Source: UBA11524 sp045591175
GTDB lineage: Bacteria; Bacillota; Clostridia; Christensenellales; Aristaeellaceae
Length of the DNA: 64,000 bases
Reading direction: 5' to 3'
Assembly (NCBI GenBank): GCA_045591175.1
Contig: JAZNSI010000005.1
Span: forward strand, 1 to 64,000
The translations under genes were made by a program, and so were the position numbers. The notes below the pieces were generated by a model. The model searched no databases. It was not told the origin of the DNA and was given only the letters and a program-made list of their open reading frames with translations. This document shows, piece after piece, positions 7,167 through 17,931 of the stretch (its first letter is position 1; each line of letters begins with the position of its first letter).

Positions 7167-8069
7167 TCAATATTTCACCGCAGAGGGGATCTTCTCGGCG
7201 ATCCAGGTCGTGCCATCGGTGGTCAGGTGCACCAGGTCAGGCACGGTGTAGGCGTAGGGAATCGTATTCTGGCTGCCGTTGATCCACTTCCAGCCAGCCG
7301 TTTGCCGGTGGTTGTTGGTGATGACCAGGAACAGCGGGCTCACCGCCGCCATGTAGTCCTCCCGCAGCACCTCAATACCGTGGTGGGGGTACTTGAGGAT
7401 GTCCGCGTCCAGCTCGTCGCCGTGGGTCTCCACCAGCCACTTCTGGCCGTCCTGCTGCAGATCCGCCGCCATCAGGAAGGCACGATCCCCGAAGCGGACC
7501 ATCATCTGCGCCGAGCAGTCGTTCATCTGGCCGATCTTGCCTTCCATCTTCCAAACCTCGATGGTCGCGCCGCCCAAGGTGAACACATCGCCGTCAGCAT
7601 AGGTCTTGATGGGGATGCCGGCCCGGTTCGCCGCCTTGACGGCGTTCTTCATGTGGTTGTTGACGTCCTCCGGAAAGCAGATCCAGAACTCCCCTACCTC
7701 GATCTCCTTGATCACATCCTTGAAACCGCCGATGTGATCCTCATGGGGATGGGTGTTGACCACCTTGTCGATGCGGGTGACGCCCAGCTGCTTGCACAGG
7801 TTGACGATGCGCTCCGAATAGGCCTGCTTGCAGGAATCCACCAGCATGGTTTCGCCTCCGCAGCGCAGGAGGATCGCGTCGCAGTCCACCATCTGGGGGA
7901 AGATGACCTCCAGCAGCTCCGCGTCCTCGGCGAAGGCAAAGTCCGCGTTGATCTCAGGGTGGGTGTGGCGATCGATCAGGATCGGCGGCTGCACCGCCTC
8001 CTCCGCAAGGGCAGGAATGGCTGCGAACAACATCATCGCCAGCAGCAGGGCGAGTATACGCTTGATCAT
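7167..8069 (-). CDS. Secreted metallo-beta-lactamase-fold hydrolase (ComEC C-domain-like)
   Basis: This 300-residue protein has a signal peptide (positive N-terminus, hydrophobic core, AIPALA-E cleavage site near residue 22), so it is probably exported. The rest is a metallo-beta-lactamase fold with the metal motif NTHPHEDHIGG, a later MAADL aspartate and YPHHG histidines. This resembles the detached hydrolase domain of ComEC-like proteins, which are often DNA-degrading or of unknown substrate. AAAGGAG precedes the start. It stands alone, divergent from rpoB. The fold is clear; substrate is not. Confidence 0.82.
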   Translation of the reverse strand: MIKRILALLLAMMLFAAIPALAEEAVQPPILIDRHTHPEINADFAFAEDAELLEVIFPQMVDCDAILLRCGGETMLVDSCKQAYSERIVNLCKQLGVTRIDKVVNTHPHEDHIGGFKDVIKEIEVGEFWICFPEDVNNHMKNAVKAANRAGIPIKTYADGDVFTLGGATIEVWKMEGKIGQMNDCSAQMMVRFGDRAFLMAADLQQDGQKWLVETHGDELDADILKYPHHGIEVLREDYMAAVSPLFLVITNNHRQTAGWKWINGSQNTIPYAYTVPDLVHLTTDGTTWIAEKIPSAVKY

Positions 8070-8117
8070 CAGGGGCTCCTTTCAGCAAAAAACGCCTCCC
8101 GGCGCAGTATCTTCTAT

Positions 8118-8146
8118 AATATATACGCGCGCGTGAGGATGCGCAA
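8118..8146 (-). promoter_or_regulatory. Promoter of the secreted metallo-beta-lactamase gene
   Basis: On the minus strand: TTGCGC (8141-8146), 17-base spacer, TATATT (8118-8123). It is divergent from the rpoB promoter, with about 30 bases between the two. Confidence 0.6.
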
Positions 8147-8176
8147 AGTTTCGCATATAAAAATTCGAAATATCAC

Positions 8177-8205
8177 TTGACATTTACAGCAGGATATGAT
8201 AACAT
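8177..8205 (+). promoter_or_regulatory. Sigma-A promoter of rpoB-rpoC
   Basis: TTGACA (8177-8182), 17-base spacer, TAACAT (8200-8205), with TG one base before the -10. Transcription would start near 8212 and give a leader of about 270 nt. A weaker second candidate is TTGCAG-17-TATTCA (8296-8324). The rest of the 413-base gap 8070-8482 holds a CACGG-TTTC-CCGTG hairpin and the element at 8351-8456; no other gene is seen. Confidence 0.8.
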
Positions 8206-8350
8206 TGTAAATTGCATCAGTATCTTTGTGTATTGCTGCCAGTTTTCCTATGCCCTTGTATTTTACACGGTTTCCCGTGAAAATGCAAGAGGAAATTGCA
8301 GTTGTTACACTTTCCCCATATTCAGGAAGGACTGACGCGAGCATTGTGTT

Positions 8351-8456
8351 GGCCGGAGCACGGCCGACAGGAGGTCGGGCATCTGCCCGACTAGCGACAG
8401 CGATTGCTTGCAATCGCCGAGCGTAGCCAGCGCCGAGCTTGTCTCCGTGATGGCCG
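8351..8456 (+). repeat. Hairpin-string element, copy A (rpoB leader)
   Basis: A GGCCG/CGGCC hairpin (8351-8365) is followed by the element proper (8370-8456): GTCGGGC-ATCT-GCCCGAC, a linker, CGATTGC-TT-GCAATCG (8401-8416), a GAGCGTAGCCAGCGC linker and an imperfect third hairpin closed by GCCA/TGGC. It aligns over its whole length with copy B at 12372-12457. Compared with copy B, two base pairs of the middle stem are changed on both sides, so pairing is kept. It lies between the rpoB promoter and the rpoB Shine-Dalgarno. Confidence 0.85.
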
Positions 8457-8482
8457 ACCATGTAGAGAGGTGATAGCTTTTT

Positions 8483-12370
<3,888 letters not shown>

Positions 12371-12371
12371 T

Positions 12372-12457
12372 GGAGGTCGGGCTTTAGCCCGACTAGCGAT
12401 AGCCAATGCTTGCATTGGCAGAGCGTAGCCAGCGCTGAGCTTGCTCAGTGATGGCCG
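12372..12457 (+). repeat. Hairpin-string element, copy B (rpoB-rpoC spacer)
   Basis: It begins two bases after the rpoB stop: GTCGGGC-TTTA-GCCCGAC, linker TAGCGATAG, CCAATGC-TT-GCATTGG (12403-12418), linker GAGCGTAGCCAGCGC, then CTGAGC-TT-GCTCAG closed by GCCA/TGGC. About four fifths of positions are identical to copy A by eye. The internal loop between inner and outer stems of the third hairpin (GCG opposite TGA) is the same in copies A and B. Confidence 0.85.
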
Positions 12458-12465
12458 GAACATAT

Positions 12466-12537
12466 GGGTGCAGTACGGCCTTGCCCTCTGCTGCACCCCT
12501 CGCCAGAATCCTTCTGGCAAAGGGCCTCTCACGGCCC
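12466..12537 (+). other. Further hairpins before rpoC
   Basis: Three more stems follow copy B: GGGTGCAG/CTGCACCC (12466-12498), GCCAGAA-TCC-TTCTGGC (12502-12518) and GGGCC/GGCCC (12522-12537). None has a T-tract. Almost all of the 190-base rpoB-rpoC spacer can therefore fold. Confidence 0.65.
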
Positions 12538-12564
12538 CCGACAGTGAAGGGAGTGTGTACCCTT

Positions 12565-15500
12565 TTGTTTGAACTGACGAATCTTGATGCTGTCCAGATC
12601 GGCATGGCCTCTCCTGAGCAGATCCGCGAATGGAGCCACGGCGAGGTCACCAAGCCGGAGACCATCAATTACCGTACGCTGAAGCCGGAACGTGACGGCC
12701 TGTACTGCGAGCGCATTTTCGGACCTACCAAGGACTGGGAGTGCAACTGCGGCCAGTACAAGCGTATCAAATACAAGGACAAGGAAAAGATCTGCAACAA
12801 GTGCGGCGTGCAGGTCACCCGTGCCAAGGTCCGCCGCGAGCGCATGGGCCACATCGAGCTGGCCGCGCCCGTGAGCCACATCTGGTACTACAAGGGCATC
12901 CCCAGCCGCATGGGCATGCTGCTGGAGCTCTCTCCCCGCATCCTGGATAAGGTTCTGTACTTCGCCAACTTCATCGTTCTGGATCCCGGCAACGAGGCCG
13001 TGACCGGCGTGCATCTGCATGACCTGATCAACGATGACAAGTACCGCGAGATCCAGGCCAAGAAGCGCCAGGGCGAGGACATCGGCTCCTTCCGCGCCAT
13101 GATCGGCGCCGAGGCCGTGCAGACCATGCTGCGCGAGCTGGATCTGGACGCGCTGTCCTCCCAGCTGAAGGCCGAGATCGAGGCCCTGACCCTCAAGGAG
13201 CAGAACCGCGACACCGAAGGCCAGAAGCGCGCCCGCGCCATCAAGCGCCTGGAAGTCGTCGAGTCCTTCCGCGCCAGCGGCAACAAGCCCGAGTGGATGG
13301 TGCTGACTGTGCTGCCCGTTATTCCTCCGGATCTGCGCCCCATGGTGCAGCTGGACGGCGGCCGCTTCGCCACCTCCGACCTGAATGACCTGTACCGCCG
13401 CGTCATCAACCGCAACAACCGCTTGAAGCGCCTGCTGGAGCTGGGCGCGCCGGACATCATTGTCCGCAACGAGAAGCGCATGCTGCAGGAATCCGTTGAC
13501 GCGCTGATCGACAACGGCCGCCGCGGCCGTCCTGTCACCGGCCCCGGTGGTCGTGCGCTGAAGAGCCTGAGCCACCTGCTGTCCGGTAAGCAGGGCCGTT
13601 TCCGTCAGAACCTGCTGGGCAAGCGCGTTGACTACTCCGGCCGCAGCGTTATCGTCGTCGGCCCCGAGCTCAAGCTGCACCAGTGTGGTCTGCCCAAGGA
13701 GATGGCGCTGGAGCTGTTCAAGCCCTTCGTCATGCAGCAGCTGCAGGAGCGCAAGCTGGCCCACAACGTCAAGTCCGCCAAGCGTGCGGTCGAGAAGATG
13801 AAGCCCGAGGTTTGGGATATCCTCGAGGACGTGATCAAGGATCACCCGGTCCTGCTGAACCGTGCTCCCACGCTGCACCGTCTGGGCATTCAGGCCTTCG
13901 AGCCCATCCTGGTGGATGGCAAAGCCGTGAAGCTGCATCCTCTGGCCTGTACCGCCTTCAACGCTGACTTCGACGGCGACCAGATGGCTGTGCACGTCCC
14001 GCTGTCCATGGAAGCTCAGGCTGAAGCCCGCTTCCTGATGCTGGGTCACAACAACATCCTGAAGCCCCAGGACGGCAAGCCCGTCATGTCCCCCTCTCAG
14101 GACATGGTCATCGGCTGCTACTACCTGACCATCGAGAATCCCAACGGCAAGGGCGCGGGCCGCGTGTTCCGCGATCCCGAAGAGGCCCATATGGCCTACG
14201 CCCTGGGTCAGATCACCCTGCAGAGCCCCATCAAGGTCCGCATTGAGCGCGAGTTCAACGGCGAGAAGGGCTCCAAGGTGATCGACTGCACCCTGGGCCG
14301 CCTGATCTTCAACGACGCACTGCCCCAGAACCTCGGCTTCAAGAAGCGCGAGTGCCTGGAGGACATGTTCGAGCTGGAAGTCAACCAGCTGTGCGGCAAG
14401 AAGCAGCTGGGCAACATCGTCGACATGTGCTTCCGCTCCCAGGGCGAGCACAAGTGTGCGCTGGTTCTGGACGCCATCAAGGCGCTGGGCTACAAGTACT
14501 CCACCGTCGGCGCGCTGACTGTTTCCGTTGCGGACATCAAGATTCCCCCGGAGAAGGAGCAGATGCTGGCCGAGACCGACGAGAAGGTCGCTCAGGTCAA
14601 CGAGCTGTACCAGGAGGGTCTGCTGAGCGAGGACGAGCGCTACATGCGCGTTATCGAGCTGTGGAACAGCTGCACCCACGCCCTGCGTGACCGCATTCTG
14701 CCCAACCTGGATCCCTTCAACCCCATCCGTATGTTCACCGATTCCGGCGCCCGTGGTTCTTCTGCGCAGGTTTCCCAGCTGGCTGGTATGCGCGGCCTGA
14801 TGGCCTCCCCCACCGGCAAGACTGTGGAGCTGCCCATTCGCGCAAACTTCCGCGAGGGCCTGAACGTTCTGGAGTTCTTCCTGTCCTCTCACGGCTCCCG
14901 TAAGGCTCTGTCCGATACGGCCATGAAGACCGCTGACTCTGGCTACCTGACCCGCCGTCTGGTGGATATCTCTCAGGAAGTCATCGTCCGCGAGGAGGAC
15001 TGCTTCGCTGCCCGCGGCACTCAGGTGCGCGGCGTGCAGGTCACCGCTCTGATGAGCGGCAAGCAGACCATCGAGGATCTGGAGGATCGTCTGCGCGGCC
15101 GTACCGCGGCTGAGGACATCGTTGATCCCGCGACCGGCGAGGTCATCGTGCACCTCAACGAGCCCATCGACTTCTACAAGGCCAAGGCCATCGTCGGCGC
15201 CGGCATCAAGAAGGCCATGGTTCGTTCCGTCCTGACCTGCCGCACCGAGAACGGCGTCTGCGCCCGCTGCTACGGCCAGAACATGGCTCACGGCGGCAAG
15301 GTGGACGTGGGCGAGGCCGTCGGCATCATCGCCGCTCAGGCCATCGGCGAGCCCGGCACCCAGCTGACCATGCGTACCTTCCATACCGGCGGTATCGCTT
15401 CGGGCGAAGATATCACCCAGGGTCTGCCCCGCGTCGAAGAGCTCTTCGAGGCCCGCAAGCCCAAGCGTGAGGCTGTCCTGTCCGACATCGGCGGCAAGGT

Positions 15501-16560
15501 TTCCTTCCAGCAGATCAAGGGCAAGAACGAGCTGGTCGTCACCGCTGAGGATCCCACCTTCGAGAAGCACGACTATGTGGCGACCCTGATCCTGCCCTGC
15601 GTGGAGGACGGCGCTCATGTCGAAGCCGGCGACGTGCTGTACAAGACCTTCGTCGCTCCCGGCGCCTCCAAGACGGTTACCGTCAAGGCGGAGAATGCCG
15701 GTGTGGTCTCCATCGTCCGCAATGAGGGCAAGTGCGAAATGACCCTCACCCCCGACGACGAGGCCCTCGCTGCCCAGACCTTCCACAGCCAGATCGGCAC
15801 CCTGTGCGTGTCCGACGGCGCAGTGGTCAATCAGGGCGACGTGCTGGTGAAGGACATCCAGGTGCCCTCCACCCAGAAGAACATCAACATCAAGTCCGAT
15901 CTGCACGGCAAGGTCAGCGTCATCCAGACCGAGACCGATCTGATCATCACCGTCGACTCCGTCGATCCCGTGTATGAGCAGAAGACCTACTCCATCACCT
16001 ACGGCAGCCGCCTGAAGGTGCAGGAGGGTGACGTCATCAACGCCGGCGACGTGCTGATCGAGGGCTCCATCAATCCCCACGACCTGCTGCGCATCCTGGG
16101 CCCGAAGGCTGTTCAGGACTACCTGCTCAAGGAAGTTCTGTCCGTCTACCGCCTCCAGGGCGTTGCCGTGGCCGACAAGCACATCGAGATCATCGTCCGC
16201 CAGATGCTCCGCAAGGTCCGCGTCGAGGACAACGGCGATACCGATCTGCTGCCCGGCTCCCTGGTCGACCTCAGCCGCTTGGAGGAGGCAAACCAGAAGG
16301 CTCTGATGGAGGGCAAGCGTCCCGCGTTCGTCAAGCGCGTGCTGCTGGGTATCACCAAGGCTTCCCTGGCCACCGACTCCTTCCTGTCCGCTGCGTCCTT
16401 CCAGGAGACCAACCGTGTCCTGACCGAGGCCGCCATCAAGGGCAAGATCGATCCGCTGATCGGCCTGAAGGAGAACGTCATCCTGGGCAAGCTGATTCCC
16501 GCCGGTACCGGCATGCGCCGCTACAAGGGCATCGAGATCCGCGAGAACTATGGTTTCTAA
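12565..16560 (+). CDS. rpoC: RNA polymerase beta' subunit
   Basis: This is the beta' subunit with the catalytic magnesium loop. The N-terminal zinc ribbon CNCGQYK...ICNKCG, the rudder and bridge regions, the absolutely conserved NADFDGDQMAVH, and the second zinc site (CRTENGVCARCYG) are present. From the TTG start at 12565 the product has about 1331 residues and begins with the canonical FELTNLDAVQIGMASPEQIR. AAGGGAG lies about 11 bases upstream. Earlier in-frame ATG/GTG codons near 12448 would translate the hairpin-rich leader into a tail without family similarity, so they were rejected; the exact start remains slightly uncertain. A strong terminator follows. Confidence 0.97.
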   Translation: MFELTNLDAVQIGMASPEQIREWSHGEVTKPETINYRTLKPERDGLYCERIFGPTKDWECNCGQYKRIKYKDKEKICNKCGVQVTRAKVRRERMGHIELAAPVSHIWYYKGIPSRMGMLLELSPRILDKVLYFANFIVLDPGNEAVTGVHLHDLINDDKYREIQAKKRQGEDIGSFRAMIGAEAVQTMLRELDLDALSSQLKAEIEALTLKEQNRDTEGQKRARAIKRLEVVESFRASGNKPEWMVLTVLPVIPPDLRPMVQLDGGRFATSDLNDLYRRVINRNNRLKRLLELGAPDIIVRNEKRMLQESVDALIDNGRRGRPVTGPGGRALKSLSHLLSGKQGRFRQNLLGKRVDYSGRSVIVVGPELKLHQCGLPKEMALELFKPFVMQQLQERKLAHNVKSAKRAVEKMKPEVWDILEDVIKDHPVLLNRAPTLHRLGIQAFEPILVDGKAVKLHPLACTAFNADFDGDQMAVHVPLSMEAQAEARFLMLGHNNILKPQDGKPVMSPSQDMVIGCYYLTIENPNGKGAGRVFRDPEEAHMAYALGQITLQSPIKVRIEREFNGEKGSKVIDCTLGRLIFNDALPQNLGFKKRECLEDMFELEVNQLCGKKQLGNIVDMCFRSQGEHKCALVLDAIKALGYKYSTVGALTVSVADIKIPPEKEQMLAETDEKVAQVNELYQEGLLSEDERYMRVIELWNSCTHALRDRILPNLDPFNPIRMFTDSGARGSSAQVSQLAGMRGLMASPTGKTVELPIRANFREGLNVLEFFLSSHGSRKALSDTAMKTADSGYLTRRLVDISQEVIVREEDCFAARGTQVRGVQVTALMSGKQTIEDLEDRLRGRTAAEDIVDPATGEVIVHLNEPIDFYKAKAIVGAGIKKAMVRSVLTCRTENGVCARCYGQNMAHGGKVDVGEAVGIIAAQAIGEPGTQLTMRTFHTGGIASGEDITQGLPRVEELFEARKPKREAVLSDIGGKVSFQQIKGKNELVVTAEDPTFEKHDYVATLILPCVEDGAHVEAGDVLYKTFVAPGASKTVTVKAENAGVVSIVRNEGKCEMTLTPDDEALAAQTFHSQIGTLCVSDGAVVNQGDVLVKDIQVPSTQKNINIKSDLHGKVSVIQTETDLIITVDSVDPVYEQKTYSITYGSRLKVQEGDVINAGDVLIEGSINPHDLLRILGPKAVQDYLLKEVLSVYRLQGVAVADKHIEIIVRQMLRKVRVEDNGDTDLLPGSLVDLSRLEEANQKALMEGKRPAFVKRVLLGITKASLATDSFLSAASFQETNRVLTEAAIKGKIDPLIGLKENVILGKLIPAGTGMRRYKGIEIRENYGF

Positions 16561-16576
16561 GTCGTAAGGCATTTAC

Positions 16577-16610
16577 GGGAGCTTCCGGCTGGAAGCTCCC
16601 TCTTCTGTTT
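16577..16610 (+). terminator. Terminator of rpoB-rpoC
   Basis: GGGAGCTTCC-GGCT-GGAAGCTCCC is a perfect 10-pair stem followed by TCTTCTGTTT. Confidence 0.85.
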
Positions 16611-16624
16611 GTGAGGTGACCGCC

Positions 16625-17143
16625 ATGATCCGGCTGATCGAGCCCTGCCAGGACTATCTGGCCTCCTACACCGAGGCCTTCGACGAATACGAGGGCTTCC
16701 CCCGCCGCGCCGGGAACCCCTTCAGCGATCCGAGGGACGGTGATCTCCTCGCCCATCTGGATGACATGCGCCACGCCCGCAACCTGCCCGAGGGCTGGGT
16801 CGGCGCGACCACGCTGTGGTTGGTGGACGACGAACAGAAGCGTTTCCTTGGGCAGATCGACATCCGCCATGAGCTGACGGAGAACCTTCTGCGCTACGGC
16901 GGGCACATCGGTTACGCCATCCGCCTGGGCGAGTGGAACAAGGGCTACGGCACGCTGATGCTCTCCCTGGCACTCCCCCACGCGAAGGAGCTGGGCATCA
17001 CGCGCTGCCTGATCACCTGCGATGACGACAATCCCGGCTCCGCCCGCGTGATGGAGAAGAACGGCTTCATCCTGAGCGACAAGGTCGATAATGTCATCGA
17101 CGGGCACGCCATCGTCACAAGGCGGTACTGGAAATCGTTATAA
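16625..17143 (+). CDS. GNAT-family N-acetyltransferase
   Basis: This 172-residue protein has the GNAT acetyl-CoA fold: a central beta strand (GHIGYAIRLGEWNKGYGT) corresponding to motif A with its pyrophosphate loop, then CLITCDDDNPGSARVMEKNGF for motif B. The sequence resembles uncharacterised GNAT proteins that begin with IRLIEPC. The ATG at 16625 follows GAGGTG at about 6 bases. It lies just after the rpoC terminator and before aroK on the same strand. The substrate cannot be told from the sequence. Confidence 0.85.
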   Translation: MIRLIEPCQDYLASYTEAFDEYEGFPRRAGNPFSDPRDGDLLAHLDDMRHARNLPEGWVGATTLWLVDDEQKRFLGQIDIRHELTENLLRYGGHIGYAIRLGEWNKGYGTLMLSLALPHAKELGITRCLITCDDDNPGSARVMEKNGFILSDKVDNVIDGHAIVTRRYWKSL

Positions 17144-17213
17144 ACCTTCGGGCATGCCCCGAAGGTTTCCAAAGGGCGACCGGAAAGCCCTTTGGCCGCC
17201 TCCGCAGAGGCGG
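17142..17213 (+). repeat. Three back-to-back perfect hairpins before aroK
   Basis: AAACCTTCGGG/CCCGAAGGTTT (17142-17168), CCAAAGGGC/GCCCTTTGG (17169-17195) and CCGCCTC/GAGGCGG (17196-17213) abut without a single spacer base. The first overlaps the GNAT stop codon. None is followed by a T-tract. All three stems are perfect (11, 9 and 7 pairs). Confidence 0.85.
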
Positions 17214-17257
17214 AACCCTATGCAGCTTCCGAGACTACACCGAGGAGTGCGTCTCCT

Positions 17258-17755
17258 ATGAACAACATCATCCTCATCGGCATGCCCGGCTGCGGCAAAT
17301 CCACCGTAGGCGTGGTGCTCGCCAAGGCCCTCGGCATGGACTTTATTGACTCCGACCTGGTCATCCAGAAGGAGATGGGCGCCAAGCTTGCCACCCTCAT
17401 TGAGCAGCACGGCGACGCAGGCTTCCGCGACATTGAGAACCGCATCAATGCGGCGCTGGACGCTGAAAACAGCATCATCGCCACCGGCGGCAGCGTCGTC
17501 TACGGCGAGGACGCCATGCGCCACCTCAAGGACATCGGCACCGTCGTTTACCTCAAGCTCAGCTATGAGGCCATTGAGGATCGCCTGGGCGACCTGCATG
17601 CCCGCGGCGTGACCATCCAGCCCGGCTGGACGCTGCGCGACCTGTACAACGAGCGCGTCCCCCTGTATGAGAAGTGGGCCGACGTTACTGTTGACTGTGA
17701 GCAGCTCCGGCTGCGCGAAGTGGTGGCGTACATCAGCCGCCATATCGGAGCCTGA
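17258..17755 (+). CDS. aroK: Shikimate kinase
   Basis: Shikimate kinase phosphorylates shikimate at the 3-hydroxyl in the chorismate pathway. The 165-residue product starts MNNIILIGMPGCGKSTVG, with the Walker A loop GMPGCGKS at residues 8-15. It continues with DSDLVI (substrate aspartate), GFRDIE (substrate arginine) and ATGGSVVY where most family members have ATGGG, then a lid and DLYNERVPLYEKWAD. The chosen ATG lies about 10 bases after GAGGAG; a longer frame would translate the hairpin string. A strong terminator follows. An alternative is a shikimate-kinase-like enzyme with another small substrate, given the GGS variant. Confidence 0.85.
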   Translation: MNNIILIGMPGCGKSTVGVVLAKALGMDFIDSDLVIQKEMGAKLATLIEQHGDAGFRDIENRINAALDAENSIIATGGSVVYGEDAMRHLKDIGTVVYLKLSYEAIEDRLGDLHARGVTIQPGWTLRDLYNERVPLYEKWADVTVDCEQLRLREVVAYISRHIGA

Positions 17756-17760
17756 TCATC

Positions 17761-17785
17761 AACCGCCCTCACCGGCGGTTTTTTT
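17761..17785 (+). terminator. Terminator after aroK
   Basis: AACCGCC-CTCACC-GGCGGTT is a perfect 7-pair stem running into T7. Confidence 0.9.
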
Positions 17786-17828
17786 CTTGCATATTCCCAC
17801 GAAATTGGGCGAACACCCATTCTTTCCC

Positions 17829-17857
17829 TTGCCATCTACCACAAAATGTGGTATAAT
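17829..17857 (+). promoter_or_regulatory. Promoter of the topoisomerase genes with an embedded palindrome
   Basis: TTGCCA (17829-17834), 17-base spacer, TATAAT (17852-17857). A perfect inverted repeat TACCACA-AAA-TGTGGTA (17837-17853) fills the spacer and overlaps the -10 box. It is a good candidate operator, or a supercoiling-sensitive element. Confidence 0.8.
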
Positions 17858-17931
17858 AAGGTGTTGTAGTATACATATTTTACGTCCGCCTGCACAGACG
17901 GACTGATCCTCCGTGAAAAGGGGTTTTATAC

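Noticed and set aside
12448..12564. Upstream start of rpoC at 12448
   Set aside because: The added residues translate the hairpin-rich leader and do not resemble RpoC; the TTG at 12565 gives the normal N-terminus.
12529..16572. Minus-strand open frame of 1347 codons opposite rpoC
   Set aside because: Same pattern as the frame opposite rpoB; a codon-bias shadow without motifs.
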